Notes: generated by a model not told the origin, from the sequence alone. A stretch of DNA of 10,404 nt from Kiritimatiellia bacterium (GCA_007127595.1 SKZA01000030.1:1-10404), one strand, 5' to 3'; positions 1-5,557 are shown, numbered from the stretch's first letter. Numbers and translations are program-made.

Positions 1-383
1 AGCCACGGGTTGTGATAGAGGTATTGCCCCATGGAGCAGAATTCGGCGACGACGACTTCATAGCCGCGTTCGTCCGCCAGGTCGCCGGCGACGCGATACA
101 TCTCGCGTGAGCGATAGGGCCAGAACGGCGGCGGAACGCGAGCAAGCGCGTAATCCTTTACGCGATGCAACAACCCGCCGCGTTTTGGCGCCGGAACGCG
201 GCGCACGGTGTCCAGTTCGTCGTAAAGCGGATCGCCTTCCGGCAGGACGTCGTCACGGTCCAGGGCGGCGAGGCCGACGCGGTGTCCGCGCCGGATGAGG
301 CCGCGGATGCGTTGGTACACAATCTGGTGACCGCCCATGGAGCGGGCGTGCGGGACGCGGCTGGAGAGGAAGAGAATGTTCAT
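1..383 (-). CDS. GT-B fold glycosyltransferase, N-terminal part (partial, runs off left edge)
   Basis: The frame is open from an ATG at 383-381 to the window edge, giving 127 residues without a stop. It begins MNILFLSSRVPHARSMGGHQ, a first beta strand followed by a glycine-rich loop. It continues with a 'hQIVYQRIRGLIRRGHRV' helix and a Rossmann-like strand (VGLAAL), ending '...YEVVVAEFCSMGQYLYHNPW'. This is the usual N-terminal (acceptor-side) half of GT4-like glycosyltransferases, which move a sugar from a nucleotide donor to a lipid, glycan or small acceptor at the cytoplasmic membrane. The donor-binding C-terminal domain lies outside the window, so substrate and exact family cannot be told. 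The start overlaps the stop of the upstream small gene in an ATGA (383-380), which indicates translational coupling. Family call is moderately confident; substrate unknown. Confidence 0.7.
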   Translation of the reverse strand, partial: MNILFLSSRVPHARSMGGHQIVYQRIRGLIRRGHRVGLAALDRDDVLPEGDPLYDELDTVRRVPAPKRGGLLHRVKDYALARVPPPFWPYRSREMYRVAGDLADERGYEVVVAEFCSMGQYLYHNPW

Positions 384-634
384 GACGGCCCGGCATCGTT
401 CAGGCGCGATACAAAATCCATGAACTCGGCTTCGGTAAGGTCGTCGAGCGTGCGGCCTTCGCGTTTGAGGGCGGCGTTGATCCTTTCGCACCACGCGTTC
501 AGGGCCGCGTGCGTGTTTTCGGAACCCAGCCAGACGTGAAACCCGTCGCCTTCCGTCACGCGCACGTGTCCGTCACCGGTGTCCGGCGCCAATCCCACTA
601 TCCGCGACATGCGGTCGGTCGATTTCCGTTTCAT
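380..634 (-). CDS. Small conserved-looking hypothetical protein, coupled to the glycosyltransferase gene
   Basis: An 84-residue frame starts MKRKSTDRMSRIVGLAPDTG and ends LNDAGPS. I do not recognise a family. It has a beta-rich N-terminal half ('VRVTEGDGFHVWLGSENTHAAL') and an acidic, helical C-terminal half ('ERINAALKREGRTLDDLTEAEFMDFVSRL'), with no signal peptide or membrane segment. The stop overlaps the start of the glycosyltransferase by ATGA, supporting a real gene in the same operon. The start is uncertain: TTG at 640, ATG at 634 and ATG at 610 (MSRIVGLA) are all in frame and none has a good Shine-Dalgarno sequence. I chose 634. A role next to the glycosyltransferase is context only. 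Confidence 0.6.
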   Translation of the reverse strand: MKRKSTDRMSRIVGLAPDTGDGHVRVTEGDGFHVWLGSENTHAALNAWCERINAALKREGRTLDDLTEAEFMDFVSRLNDAGPS

Positions 635-645
635 AAGCAAGGTTC

Positions 646-674
646 ACGATAGCGGATGCACACGACCAGGGCAA
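646..674 (-). promoter_or_regulatory. Candidate sigma70-type promoter for the small gene and glycosyltransferase
   Basis: Read leftward, TTGCCC (674-669) and TATCGT (651-646) are separated by 17 bp, each matching consensus at 4 of 6 positions. Predicted transcription would start near 639, only a few bases before the ATG at 634. That would mean a nearly leaderless message, or use of the ATG at 610. It sits between repeat copy 1 and the gene. Weak by sequence alone. Confidence 0.3.
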
Positions 675-685
675 CGCCGAATGCT

Positions 686-897
686 TTTTTGAACAGAAGC
701 TCGCAAAGGCTTCGGCGAAGGATGCGAGCTTCCTCAGTCAAGTCGAACCCATATTTTTCTTTTTGATTGAGGAGAGGTGGACAATGCTTGAGCCATCAGA
801 TTTTGCCCTCTCGTCCCCCCAAATAAACAAACAGGCTCGCCTTCGCCACGGGGGATTGCTCCTGCCACCCTCGCCTTTGCGAGCTTCTGTTCAAAAA
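686..897. repeat. Intergenic inverted-end repeat, copy 1 (212 bp)
   Basis: The ends are a perfect 25-bp inverted repeat: 686-710 (TTTTT then GAACAGAAGCTCGCAAAGGC) and its reverse complement at 873-897. The inverted match continues outside the ends with one mismatch and one gap (CGCCGAA on both sides). A second hairpin lies in the left part: AAGCTCGCA at 697-705 pairs with TGCGAGCTT further in, with an inner CTTC-GGC-GAAG stem. The interior carries TATTTTTCTTTTTG, TTGAGGAGAGGTG and a C-run, all shared with copy 2. The copy fills the spacer between epmA and the small gene. No transposase and no clear target duplication are seen, so it is either a MITE-like non-autonomous element or a REP-type intergenic repeat. 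Confidence 0.85.
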
Positions 898-917
898 CGT
901 TCGGCGACGCGTGTGGC

Positions 918-1841
918 TTATTCCGTGAACGCCACGACATCCGCGAGGGTTGGGGCGTCTGCGAGAAGCATGACAAGGCGATCGACCCCGAGCGCGATAC
1001 CGCCGCATGGCGGCAAACCGTGCTCGAGCGCGGCGAAGAACGCGGTGTCGACGGGATACGCCGTCAAGCCGGCCGCGCGCCGTTGTTCCGCGCACTGATT
1101 GAATCGTTCGCGTTGTTCGCGCGGTTCGGTGAGTTCGGAATAGGCGTTGGCGATTTCAAGGCCCGCGATGTAGAGCTCCCAACGTTCCGCCACGTCCGGA
1201 TCGTCGGGTTTCAGGCGCGCGAGCGCAGCGGCGGCTTGCGGATAGTCGGTGAGGATCACCGGTGACTCCTGTTCGCGCAACGCCGGCTCGATCTTCTCCA
1301 CAAGGTCGAGATCGAACCGGTCGGGTTCGTAGGCGGCGACGGGATCCCAGCCGGCCCATTGCATGAACGCGTTGCGCACGCTAATGACCGACCATTCGTC
1401 GTTCGTGCGGATGGTGCGGCCCTGCCAGACGAACTGTTCCGCGCCAAGCACGGCGCGTGTCACGTGTCGGATGAGGTCGATGGTATCGCGCCGGATATCG
1501 TGGTAATCGGCGGCGGCGCGGTACCATTCGAGCATGGTGTATTCGGGATGATGCAAGGGGCCGCGCTCGTTGCGCCGGAAGCACGGGCCCATCTGATAGA
1601 GGCGCTCGTAACCGGCGGCGAGCAGGCGTTTCATGTGCAGTTCGGGCGAGGTGCGCAGGAAGAGCGCGCCGGCGGGTTCAGCGTCGATATGCCGTTCCTG
1701 GGCGGGTGCGCGGAGTCGGACCGGCGTTTCCACTTCCATGAAATCGCGGGAATGGAAGAACTCGCGGATGGCGCGCAGACAGGCCGCGCGACGTTCAAGC
1801 GCCGCGCGCTTCGCGTGTAGTCGCTGTAGTCCGGTGTTCAT
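918..1841 (-). CDS. epmA: EF-P--(R)-beta-lysine ligase EpmA (PoxA/GenX), class II LysRS paralogue
   Basis: This 307-residue protein attaches lysine or beta-lysine, activated with ATP, to the conserved lysine of EF-P, helping ribosomes through polyproline stretches. It is a class II aminoacyl-tRNA synthetase core without the N-terminal anticodon-binding domain. Motif 1 lies around EVETPVR (36-42). Motif 2 is FRRNERG plus HHPEYTMLEWYR (88-108). 'LEIANAYSELTEPREQRERF' (228-247) matches the LysRS-like substrate-binding stretch. Motif 3 is GGIALGVDRLVML (280-292). Alanine 283 in GIALG stands where LysRS has glycine, typical of EpmA. Length is close to the roughly 325 residues of E. coli EpmA. The ATG at 1841 lies 4 bp from repeat copy 2 and has no Shine-Dalgarno; the leader is the repeat's end. 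It lies downstream of efp on the same strand. EpmB, the lysine 2,3-aminomutase, is not in the window. Confidence 0.93.
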   Translation of the reverse strand: MNTGLQRLHAKRAALERRAACLRAIREFFHSRDFMEVETPVRLRAPAQERHIDAEPAGALFLRTSPELHMKRLLAAGYERLYQMGPCFRRNERGPLHHPEYTMLEWYRAAADYHDIRRDTIDLIRHVTRAVLGAEQFVWQGRTIRTNDEWSVISVRNAFMQWAGWDPVAAYEPDRFDLDLVEKIEPALREQESPVILTDYPQAAAALARLKPDDPDVAERWELYIAGLEIANAYSELTEPREQRERFNQCAEQRRAAGLTAYPVDTAFFAALEHGLPPCGGIALGVDRLVMLLADAPTLADVVAFTE

Positions 1842-1845
1842 GCGA

Positions 1846-2069
1846 TTTTTTGAACAGAAGCTCGCAAAGGCTTCGGCGATGGAAGCGAACTGCCGTGGTC
1901 AGGCCGAGCCCGTATTTTTCTTTTTGTGTTGAGGAGAGGTGTACAACGTTTGAGCTATCAGATATTGCCCATTCATCCCCCCCCCAGAAAAAAGATCAAA
2001 CAGGCTCGCCTTGACCGCGGGGGGGCTGCTCCCGTCACCCCAGACTTTGCGCGCTTCTGTTCAAAAAAA
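1846..2069. repeat. Intergenic inverted-end repeat, copy 2 (about 224 bp)
   Basis: Same family and orientation as copy 1. The left end TTTTTT+GAACAGAAGCTCGCAAAGGC occupies 1846-1871. The right end at 2043-2069 is its reverse complement with two differences (GCGCGC for GCGAGC, and GAC for GCC). Interior blocks shared with copy 1 include TATTTTTCTTTTTG, TTGAGGAGAGGTG, the C-run near 1978 and the CAGGCTCGCCTTGACCGCG block near 2001. By eye, left-half identity to copy 1 is roughly 80 percent. It occupies almost the entire spacer between efp (stop at 2085) and epmA (start at 1841), so any efp-epmA transcript would cross it and epmA's immediate leader is its end. Confidence 0.85.
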
Positions 2070-2084
2070 GCAGGGCGCAAGATG

Positions 2085-2654
2085 CTAGAACCCCTTCGAG
2101 ACCCGGTCGGCGTATTTGCCCGTGCGTGTGTCGATGCGGACGCGGTCGCCCTGATTGATGAAGAGCGGGACCTGAATCTCGTAACCGTTCTCGATCCTGG
2201 CGGGTTTCATGACGTTGGTGGCCGTGTCGCCCCGCGCGCCGGGTTCGGTTTCCTCAATGGTCTTTTCGACGAAGAACGGGAGGGTAACCTCGATCGGGCG
2301 ATTGTTATGGAACAGGATCTGGACCTCCATGTCTTCGGCAAGGAAATGACGTTGTTCGCCGAGCACCTCGGCGTCAATGAGCACCTGGTCATAGGTCGAG
2401 CTGTCCATGAACACGTAATGTTCGCCGTCTTGGTACGAGTAGATGAGGTCGCGCTCCTCGAGATTCGGCTTATCGATCTTGTCCACCGCGCGAAAGGTTT
2501 TGTCCACGGTGCCGCCGGTGATCAGGTTCTTGATCTTGCAGCGATAGAGGGCCTGCCCTTTGCCCGGCTTCATGAATTGGAAGTCGGTGATGACGCAGGG
2601 CGCGCCATCCATCTCGATCTTTAGCCCTTTGCGTAAGTCCGATGCAGTGTACAT
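2085..2654 (-). CDS. efp: Translation elongation factor P (EF-P)
   Basis: This 189-residue cytoplasmic protein binds between the ribosomal P and E sites and rescues ribosomes stalled on consecutive prolines. It starts MYTASDLRKGLKIEMDG and shows the KOW-like domain I with the modification loop MKPGKGQALYR (28-38); Lys32 is the expected site of EpmA lysylation. Domain II has 'EEVQILFHNNRPIEVTLP'-type sequence, and domain III ends 'VPLFINQGDRVRIDTRTGKYADRV', the family signature. Length is normal. The frame is open far upstream to 3029, but that extension translates the repeat region. The ATG at 2654 has GAGGAA at correct spacing and gives the standard N terminus. epmA, its modifying enzyme, is downstream on the same strand. 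Confidence 0.97.
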   Translation of the reverse strand: MYTASDLRKGLKIEMDGAPCVITDFQFMKPGKGQALYRCKIKNLITGGTVDKTFRAVDKIDKPNLEERDLIYSYQDGEHYVFMDSSTYDQVLIDAEVLGEQRHFLAEDMEVQILFHNNRPIEVTLPFFVEKTIEETEPGARGDTATNVMKPARIENGYEIQVPLFINQGDRVRIDTRTGKYADRVSKGF

Positions 2655-2657
2655 GAT

Positions 2658-2663
2658 TTCCTC
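2658..2663 (-). promoter_or_regulatory. Ribosome binding site of efp (decides the start)
   Basis: Leftward reading gives TTGAGGAAATC immediately before ATG. GAGGAA sits 3 nt (5 nt from GAGG) before the start. It supports the 2654 start over the long in-frame upstream extension. Confidence 0.75.
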
Positions 2664-2699
2664 AACAATATGGCGTGATTCGTGTGAAATGAGGGGCGG

Positions 2700-2729
2700 A
2701 CTATGCACGATTCGCCGCGTCCCTGCCAA
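2700..2729 (-). promoter_or_regulatory. Candidate sigma70 promoter of efp
   Basis: Leftward TTGGCA (2729-2724, 5 of 6 matches) and CATAGT (2705-2700, 4 of 6) are 18 bp apart. The predicted start is near 2693, giving a leader of about 39 nt that contains the GAGGAA ribosome binding site. The left end of repeat copy 3 (2740-2762) lies just upstream of the -35 box. This would let efp be transcribed independently of the polyketide synthase gene. Confidence 0.45.
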
Positions 2730-2770
2730 GAAATTTCCGTTTTTGAACAGAAGCTCGCAAAGAATGTAAG

Positions 2771-2810
2771 GTTGGCCGGTTGGACAGTTGGACGGTTGGA
2801 CGGTTGGACT
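2771..2810. repeat. Octamer tandem repeat, five units of GTTGGACG
   Basis: Units are GTTGGCCG, GTTGGACA, GTTGGACG, GTTGGACG and GTTGGACT, in perfect 8-bp register. The array lies inside repeat copy 3, just after its left end. An 8-bp period does not preserve a reading frame, and the region is non-coding. Confidence 0.9.
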
Positions 2811-2871
2811 GCTCGGCGGTGGGGGATGGAGTGGTGACAAAGTCGGCCGGTGGACGTCCGCGTAAGTTTGT

Positions 2872-2951
2872 CGAGTAAGGGTCTCCGAGTAAGGGTGGCG
2901 GTTAAGAGTCCATACACTTAAGCGACACACTTGATCGGATACACTTACTCG
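2872..2951. repeat. 80-bp near-palindrome (38-bp arms, 4-nt loop) inside repeat copy 3
   Basis: Bases 2872-2909 and the reverse complement of 2914-2951 match at 30 of 38 positions with no gaps, with CCAT (2910-2913) between. Both arms begin CGAGTAAG and end TTAAG(A/T)GT. Each arm is itself built from 13-14 bp units around AAG(G/T)GT. The DNA could extrude as a cruciform and its RNA would form a long imperfect hairpin. There is no T-run after it, so it is not a standard terminator. Confidence 0.8.
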
Positions 2952-3105
2952 ATCCGCTTCCAACGCGCCCACCAGCCGCGCTCCTGTTTGAAGGGGCTCA
3001 AGTGTTGCTCCTCGCATCCTATACCCCAAAACAGGAACGGGCTAGCCTTGACCGCGGAGGTCCGCTCCCCCACCCAAGCCTTTGCGAGCTTCTGTTCAAG
3101 AAAGA

Positions 3106-4155
3106 TCAGAACCGGATGAGTGCGGCGTGGGCGGAGAAGCCTGCGCCGAACGACAGCATGATTGCCCAGGCGCCCGGGGCCGGCGCGTCTTCGCGTAGCA
3201 TGCGCTCCCAGACGAACCAGACGGACGGCGACGACATATTTCCGTACGCTTCAAAGACGGAGTAGGAATGGCGCAGGTCCTGTCGGGGCAGGCCGAGTTT
3301 GCGTTCGAACGCCGTGAGAACCTGCGTGCCGCCCGGATGCACGACCCAATGCGCCACGTCATCCTTGGCGAGGTCGTGCCGTTTCAGGAGTCGCGTTACC
3401 GCGCGTTGCGCCGCATCGGCGCCGAGTTCAGGGACGTTCGGGCTCAAGACGTTGCGCAGACGATGTTGCTCCGTGCGGTAGCGCAGCGCCTCGCGATGTT
3501 GCGGTAACAACACGGATTCGAAATCGATGAGCGTCGGACGCTCCGGGGCGGCGGTTCCCCGCAGGACGAGGGCGGCTGCGCCGTCTCCGAAGATCGCGTT
3601 ACTGACGATGACGCCGGGATCGGGATCCATAAAGAGTGTCGCGGAACAGATTTCGACGGCGACACATAAGGCCGTGCCGTTGCCGTTCAGTTGAAGCAAG
3701 CCGCAGGCGGCCTGCAGATTCGGGATCGCCGAGCCGCAGCCCATGCCCATGATATCGAGTGCGCGCACGGATTCGCGCAGGCCAAGATCTTCGGCAAGGT
3801 AGGAGGTCAGGCCAGGACAGAGATAACCCGTACAGGTATTGACCACCAGCACGTCCACATCGCCCGGCGCGAGTTCGGCGCGTTCGAGTGCCTGTTGCGC
3901 AGCGTCGCGGGCGGTGGAGCGAGCGTATTTGGTGAAGCGGGCGATGAGATGATCCTGGTCGGTATTCGCGGCGTCTTCGGGGTTGTCCATGCCGAGGTAG
4001 CGCCCGCGGATGGGCCCGTTGGCCATGACGCGTCTATACAGCGTGCGCTCCTTGTCGGAGAGCGTGAAGAAGGCTTCGAGAGAAGCGAACGCCTGTTGCC
4101 GGGTCAGATACAGCGGCGGATTAGCTATGCCTGCGGATTGAATGGATCCGTTCAA
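3106..4155 (-). CDS. Type III polyketide synthase (chalcone synthase-like)
   Basis: This 349-residue homodimeric-type ketosynthase condenses an acyl-CoA starter with malonyl-CoA units, usually to resorcinols, pyrones or naphthols. The catalytic triad is intact: Cys140 in 'DIMGMGCGSAIPNLQAA', His273 in 'WVVHPGG' and Asn306 in 'YGNMSSPSVWF'. The family's IFGDGAAALVL stretch is at 188-198. The C-terminal GFGPG motif appears as SFGAG (335-339). The TTG start at 4155 is supported by AGGAGG 9 nt upstream and by a normal N terminus (MNGSIQSAGIANPPLYLTRQQAF). The 3' end abuts repeat copy 3. No methyltransferase, acyl-CoA ligase or UbiA-type partner is adjacent, so the product cannot be predicted. Bacterial alkylpyrone or alkylresorcinol synthases are the closest general guess. 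Confidence 0.93.
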   Translation of the reverse strand: MNGSIQSAGIANPPLYLTRQQAFASLEAFFTLSDKERTLYRRVMANGPIRGRYLGMDNPEDAANTDQDHLIARFTKYARSTARDAAQQALERAELAPGDVDVLVVNTCTGYLCPGLTSYLAEDLGLRESVRALDIMGMGCGSAIPNLQAACGLLQLNGNGTALCVAVEICSATLFMDPDPGVIVSNAIFGDGAAALVLRGTAAPERPTLIDFESVLLPQHREALRYRTEQHRLRNVLSPNVPELGADAAQRAVTRLLKRHDLAKDDVAHWVVHPGGTQVLTAFERKLGLPRQDLRHSYSVFEAYGNMSSPSVWFVWERMLREDAPAPGAWAIMLSFGAGFSAHAALIRF

Positions 4156-4164
4156 AAAGGACTC

Positions 4165-4170
4165 CCTCCT
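4165..4170 (-). promoter_or_regulatory. Strong ribosome binding site that fixes the TTG start of the polyketide synthase
   Basis: AGGAGG reads leftward at 4170-4165, followed by 9 nt and TTG (4155-4153). No in-frame ATG lies at a suitable distance, so the unusual start codon is decided by this site. Confidence 0.75.
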
Positions 4171-4182
4171 GGAAACTCATAC

Positions 4183-4210
4183 TTGATTCGGTACGCGGGC
4201 TTGCTACATT
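4183..4210 (+). promoter_or_regulatory. Candidate promoter of the tRNA-Gln gene
   Basis: TTGATT (4183-4188) and TACATT (4205-4210) are separated by 16 bp. The predicted start is near 4217, about 20 bp before the mature tRNA 5' end. The same 80-bp spacer must also hold the divergent polyketide synthase promoter. TACAAT on the minus strand (4223-4218) is a possible -10 box for it, but I see no good -35 box. Confidence 0.5.
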
Positions 4211-4237
4211 CACACCCATTGTACGCCTCTCATTTTT

Positions 4238-4311
4238 TGCCGGATGGTGTAACGGTAGCACAGCAGACTCTGAATCTGTTTGTCTAGGTTCGAATCCTAG
4301 TCCGGCAACCA
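4238..4311 (+). tRNA. tRNA-Gln, anticodon CTG (decodes CAG)
   Basis: A full cloverleaf is visible. The acceptor stem TGCCGGA/TCCGGCA has 7 of 7 pairs. The D arm has GTG/CAC with loop GGTA. The anticodon stem GCAGA/TCTGT encloses loop CTCTGAA, with anticodon CTG at 4270-4272. The variable stretch is TTGT, and the T arm is CTAGG-TTCGAAT-CCTAG. Discriminator A is at 4308 and CCA is encoded at 4309-4311. Glutamine CAG codons are read by this tRNA. It stands alone, divergent from the polyketide synthase gene, and I see no intrinsic terminator in the 136 bp that follow. Confidence 0.97.
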
Positions 4312-4381
4312 ACTCCCGACCCGCACGCATCATACCCCAACTACCGGCGCAGAGCAAAAGGAGACGGAACAGAGAGGAATG

Positions 4382-4397
4382 ATAGCTTATAAACTAT
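4382..4397. promoter_or_regulatory. AT-rich near-palindrome ATAGCTTATAAACTAT
   Basis: This 16-bp dyad has one mismatched pair (positions 5 and 12) in the spacer between tRNA-Gln and the secretin-like gene. It could be an operator, or chance in a short AT-rich patch. No gene starts nearby on either strand, so function is unclear. Confidence 0.25.
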
Positions 4398-4447
4398 TTC
4401 CGCGTGACAAGATACTGGGTTCTACATAAAGATGGTGTGCGATCGGT

Positions 4448-5308
4448 TTAGCGACCTTCCACACGCACGATGTGCGGCGTCAGTTCAATATCCAATTGGC
4501 GTTGTGCGCCCGAACGGTCCACGCCGACGAGAAAGCGGCGATAGAACGACTGGTCTTCGATATGACCGCCCAGCGAAATGGTTTGTCCGTCGCGCACAAG
4601 CACTTCAGTCGACACCCCGGCAAAACGCACGCGTTGCGGTTGACCGTCGGCATGGCCGCGCAGTTCGGGCGTGAGCCGCACATGAATCGTCGATCCGTCA
4701 CCCATGATCGTCGGTGTCATCACCAGAAAGGAGCCGACGTCCTGCCACTGGATCCGTGATTCCGTATACCCGCCGTACCAACCGTATTCCGTGATCCAGT
4801 CGATGTACGGCACGCTTTCGCCCACGCGCAAGACGGCTTCTCGCCCGCTGGCCGCCATCAGCATCTGGCGGGTATCGTCGATCATTTCCGTCACGGTATG
4901 CCGGACCTCCGGCCGCAGCACGATCGTTCCGTTCGGCCCGCCCGGCCCGAAGACGACCTCGCCCTCGCCGCGGACAGCGGCGCCGGCATCGCGCGTCACG
5001 CCCGTTTCGCGAAAGCGGACGTCGATGCGGACATTACCCGCCATCGCATCCGCATCGCCCAACACTTCGTTCAGTGTCTCATGCCGCCCGCTCGTCGTCA
5101 CAACAATCAGGCGCCGGCCCTGCGCATCCTTGACCACGTGCCCTCCCTCCGCCACAACCGTCCGCGCAAACTCTTCCAGCGCGTCCATATCGCCGTATAC
5201 GACCGGATAGATCACTGTCTTCATGTCGCCGGTATCCGCCGAAGACATCCCACCGCCGCATGCCAATGCGGTCAGCACAAGCAGCGCAATTCGCAAACGT
5301 AAGTGCAT
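4448..5308 (-). CDS. Small exported secretin-like protein (Secretin_N plus partial secretin C-domain)
   Basis: This 286-residue protein has an N-terminal signal (MHLRLRIALLVLTALACGGG). Cys17 after TALA could be lipidated, or a signal peptidase could cut near SSA. Residues 30-90 ('TVIYPVVYGDMDALEEFA...') resemble the Secretin_N fold of GspD/PilQ proteins. Residues 155-282 follow the secretin C-terminal pattern: GREAVLRVGESVPYI, then QDVGSFLVMTPTI, then VLVRDGQTISLGGHIED, then QLDIELTPHIV. It is far shorter than true secretins (400-700 residues), with only one N domain and a compact C part. It may be an envelope accessory protein rather than a secretion pore. The start at 5308 has AAGGAG 6-7 nt upstream. 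No pilus or type II secretion genes are adjacent. Family call fairly sure; role unknown. Confidence 0.8.
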   Translation of the reverse strand: MHLRLRIALLVLTALACGGGMSSADTGDMKTVIYPVVYGDMDALEEFARTVVAEGGHVVKDAQGRRLIVVTTSGRHETLNEVLGDADAMAGNVRIDVRFRETGVTRDAGAAVRGEGEVVFGPGGPNGTIVLRPEVRHTVTEMIDDTRQMLMAASGREAVLRVGESVPYIDWITEYGWYGGYTESRIQWQDVGSFLVMTPTIMGDGSTIHVRLTPELRGHADGQPQRVRFAGVSTEVLVRDGQTISLGGHIEDQSFYRRFLVGVDRSGAQRQLDIELTPHIVRVEGR

Positions 5309-5313
5309 GATGT

Positions 5314-5320
5314 TCTCCTT
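5314..5320 (-). promoter_or_regulatory. Ribosome binding site of the secretin-like gene
   Basis: AAGGAGA reads leftward, ending 5 nt before ATG 5308. It selects this start over in-frame upstream starts, because the following sequence is a proper signal peptide. Confidence 0.7.
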
Positions 5321-5431
5321 TAACATTTTCTCGCTTCCGATGGAAACCGGATCGATGGAGCACGATTGAAGCGCCCGGCGCCATCTCGTCACAGGGTGAG
5401 ACGTTCGCGCCCGAGTGGCTATTCATGTCGC

Positions 5432-5460
5432 TCGACGCTTCAGCGGCGCGATGGTATAGT
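5432..5460 (+). promoter_or_regulatory. Candidate promoter of the lipoprotein gene
   Basis: TCGACG (5432-5437, 4 of 6) and TATAGT (5455-5460, 5 of 6) are separated by exactly 17 bp. Transcription would start near 5467, giving a leader of about 90 nt. The start coincides with the 12-bp palindrome at 5466-5477. Confidence 0.5.
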
Positions 5461-5465
5461 ATTTC

Positions 5466-5477
5466 AATATCGATATT
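5466..5477. promoter_or_regulatory. Perfect palindrome AATATCGATATT at the predicted transcription start
   Basis: This perfect 12-bp dyad lies about 6 bp after the -10 box, a position where a repressor would block transcription. It may be an operator for the lipoprotein gene. No dedicated regulator gene is in the window, and a 12-bp palindrome can arise by chance. Confidence 0.35.
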
Positions 5478-5557
5478 CTCCCCTGTGACCGTGCGTCCAG
5501 GTCGCGGGGGGGGATCGGAACATGTGAGATGGATTTCAGGAGCCTAAGAGACAAAAG

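Larger units (their letters stand above)
2740..3104. repeat. Intergenic inverted-end repeat, copy 3 (about 365 bp, interior replaced)
   Basis: The left end at 2740-2762 (TTTTTGAACAGAAGCTCGC then AAAG) and the right end at 3078-3104 (reverse complement, with one G in the A-run) match the other copies. The 45 or so bases inside the right end (GGGCTAGCCTTGACCGCGGA and on) also align with copies 1 and 2, so orientation is the same. The left interior found in copies 1 and 2 (T-run, GAGGAGAGG block) is absent. In its place are an octamer tandem repeat (2771-2810) and a long near-palindrome (2872-2951). It fills the 450-bp spacer between efp and the polyketide synthase gene, whose stop codon begins 2 bp from it. 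No gene is seen in this spacer. Confidence 0.75.

Noticed and set aside
763..1098. Open frame starting inside repeat copy 1 behind GAGGAGAGGTGGACA and ATG, which looks like a ribosome site plus start.
   Set aside because: In copy 2 the ATG is ACG, the rest is antisense to epmA, and the composition is not protein-like.
1926..2624. 232-codon rightward frame opposite efp.
   Set aside because: It is the antisense shadow of efp, which has full family signatures; no ribosome site.
2655..3029. In-frame N-terminal extension of efp to 3029.
   Set aside because: It translates the octamer array and repeat (VQPSN-type repeats), EF-P needs no extension, and ATG 2654 has a proper ribosome site.
686..3104. 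The repeat copies as intrinsic terminators.
   Set aside because: On either strand the T-run is at the 5' end and the A-run at the 3' end, opposite to an intrinsic terminator.
686..3104. The three repeat copies as a CRISPR array.
   Set aside because: Copies are over 200 bp, separated by genes, with inverted ends; there are no short regular repeat-spacer units and no cas genes.
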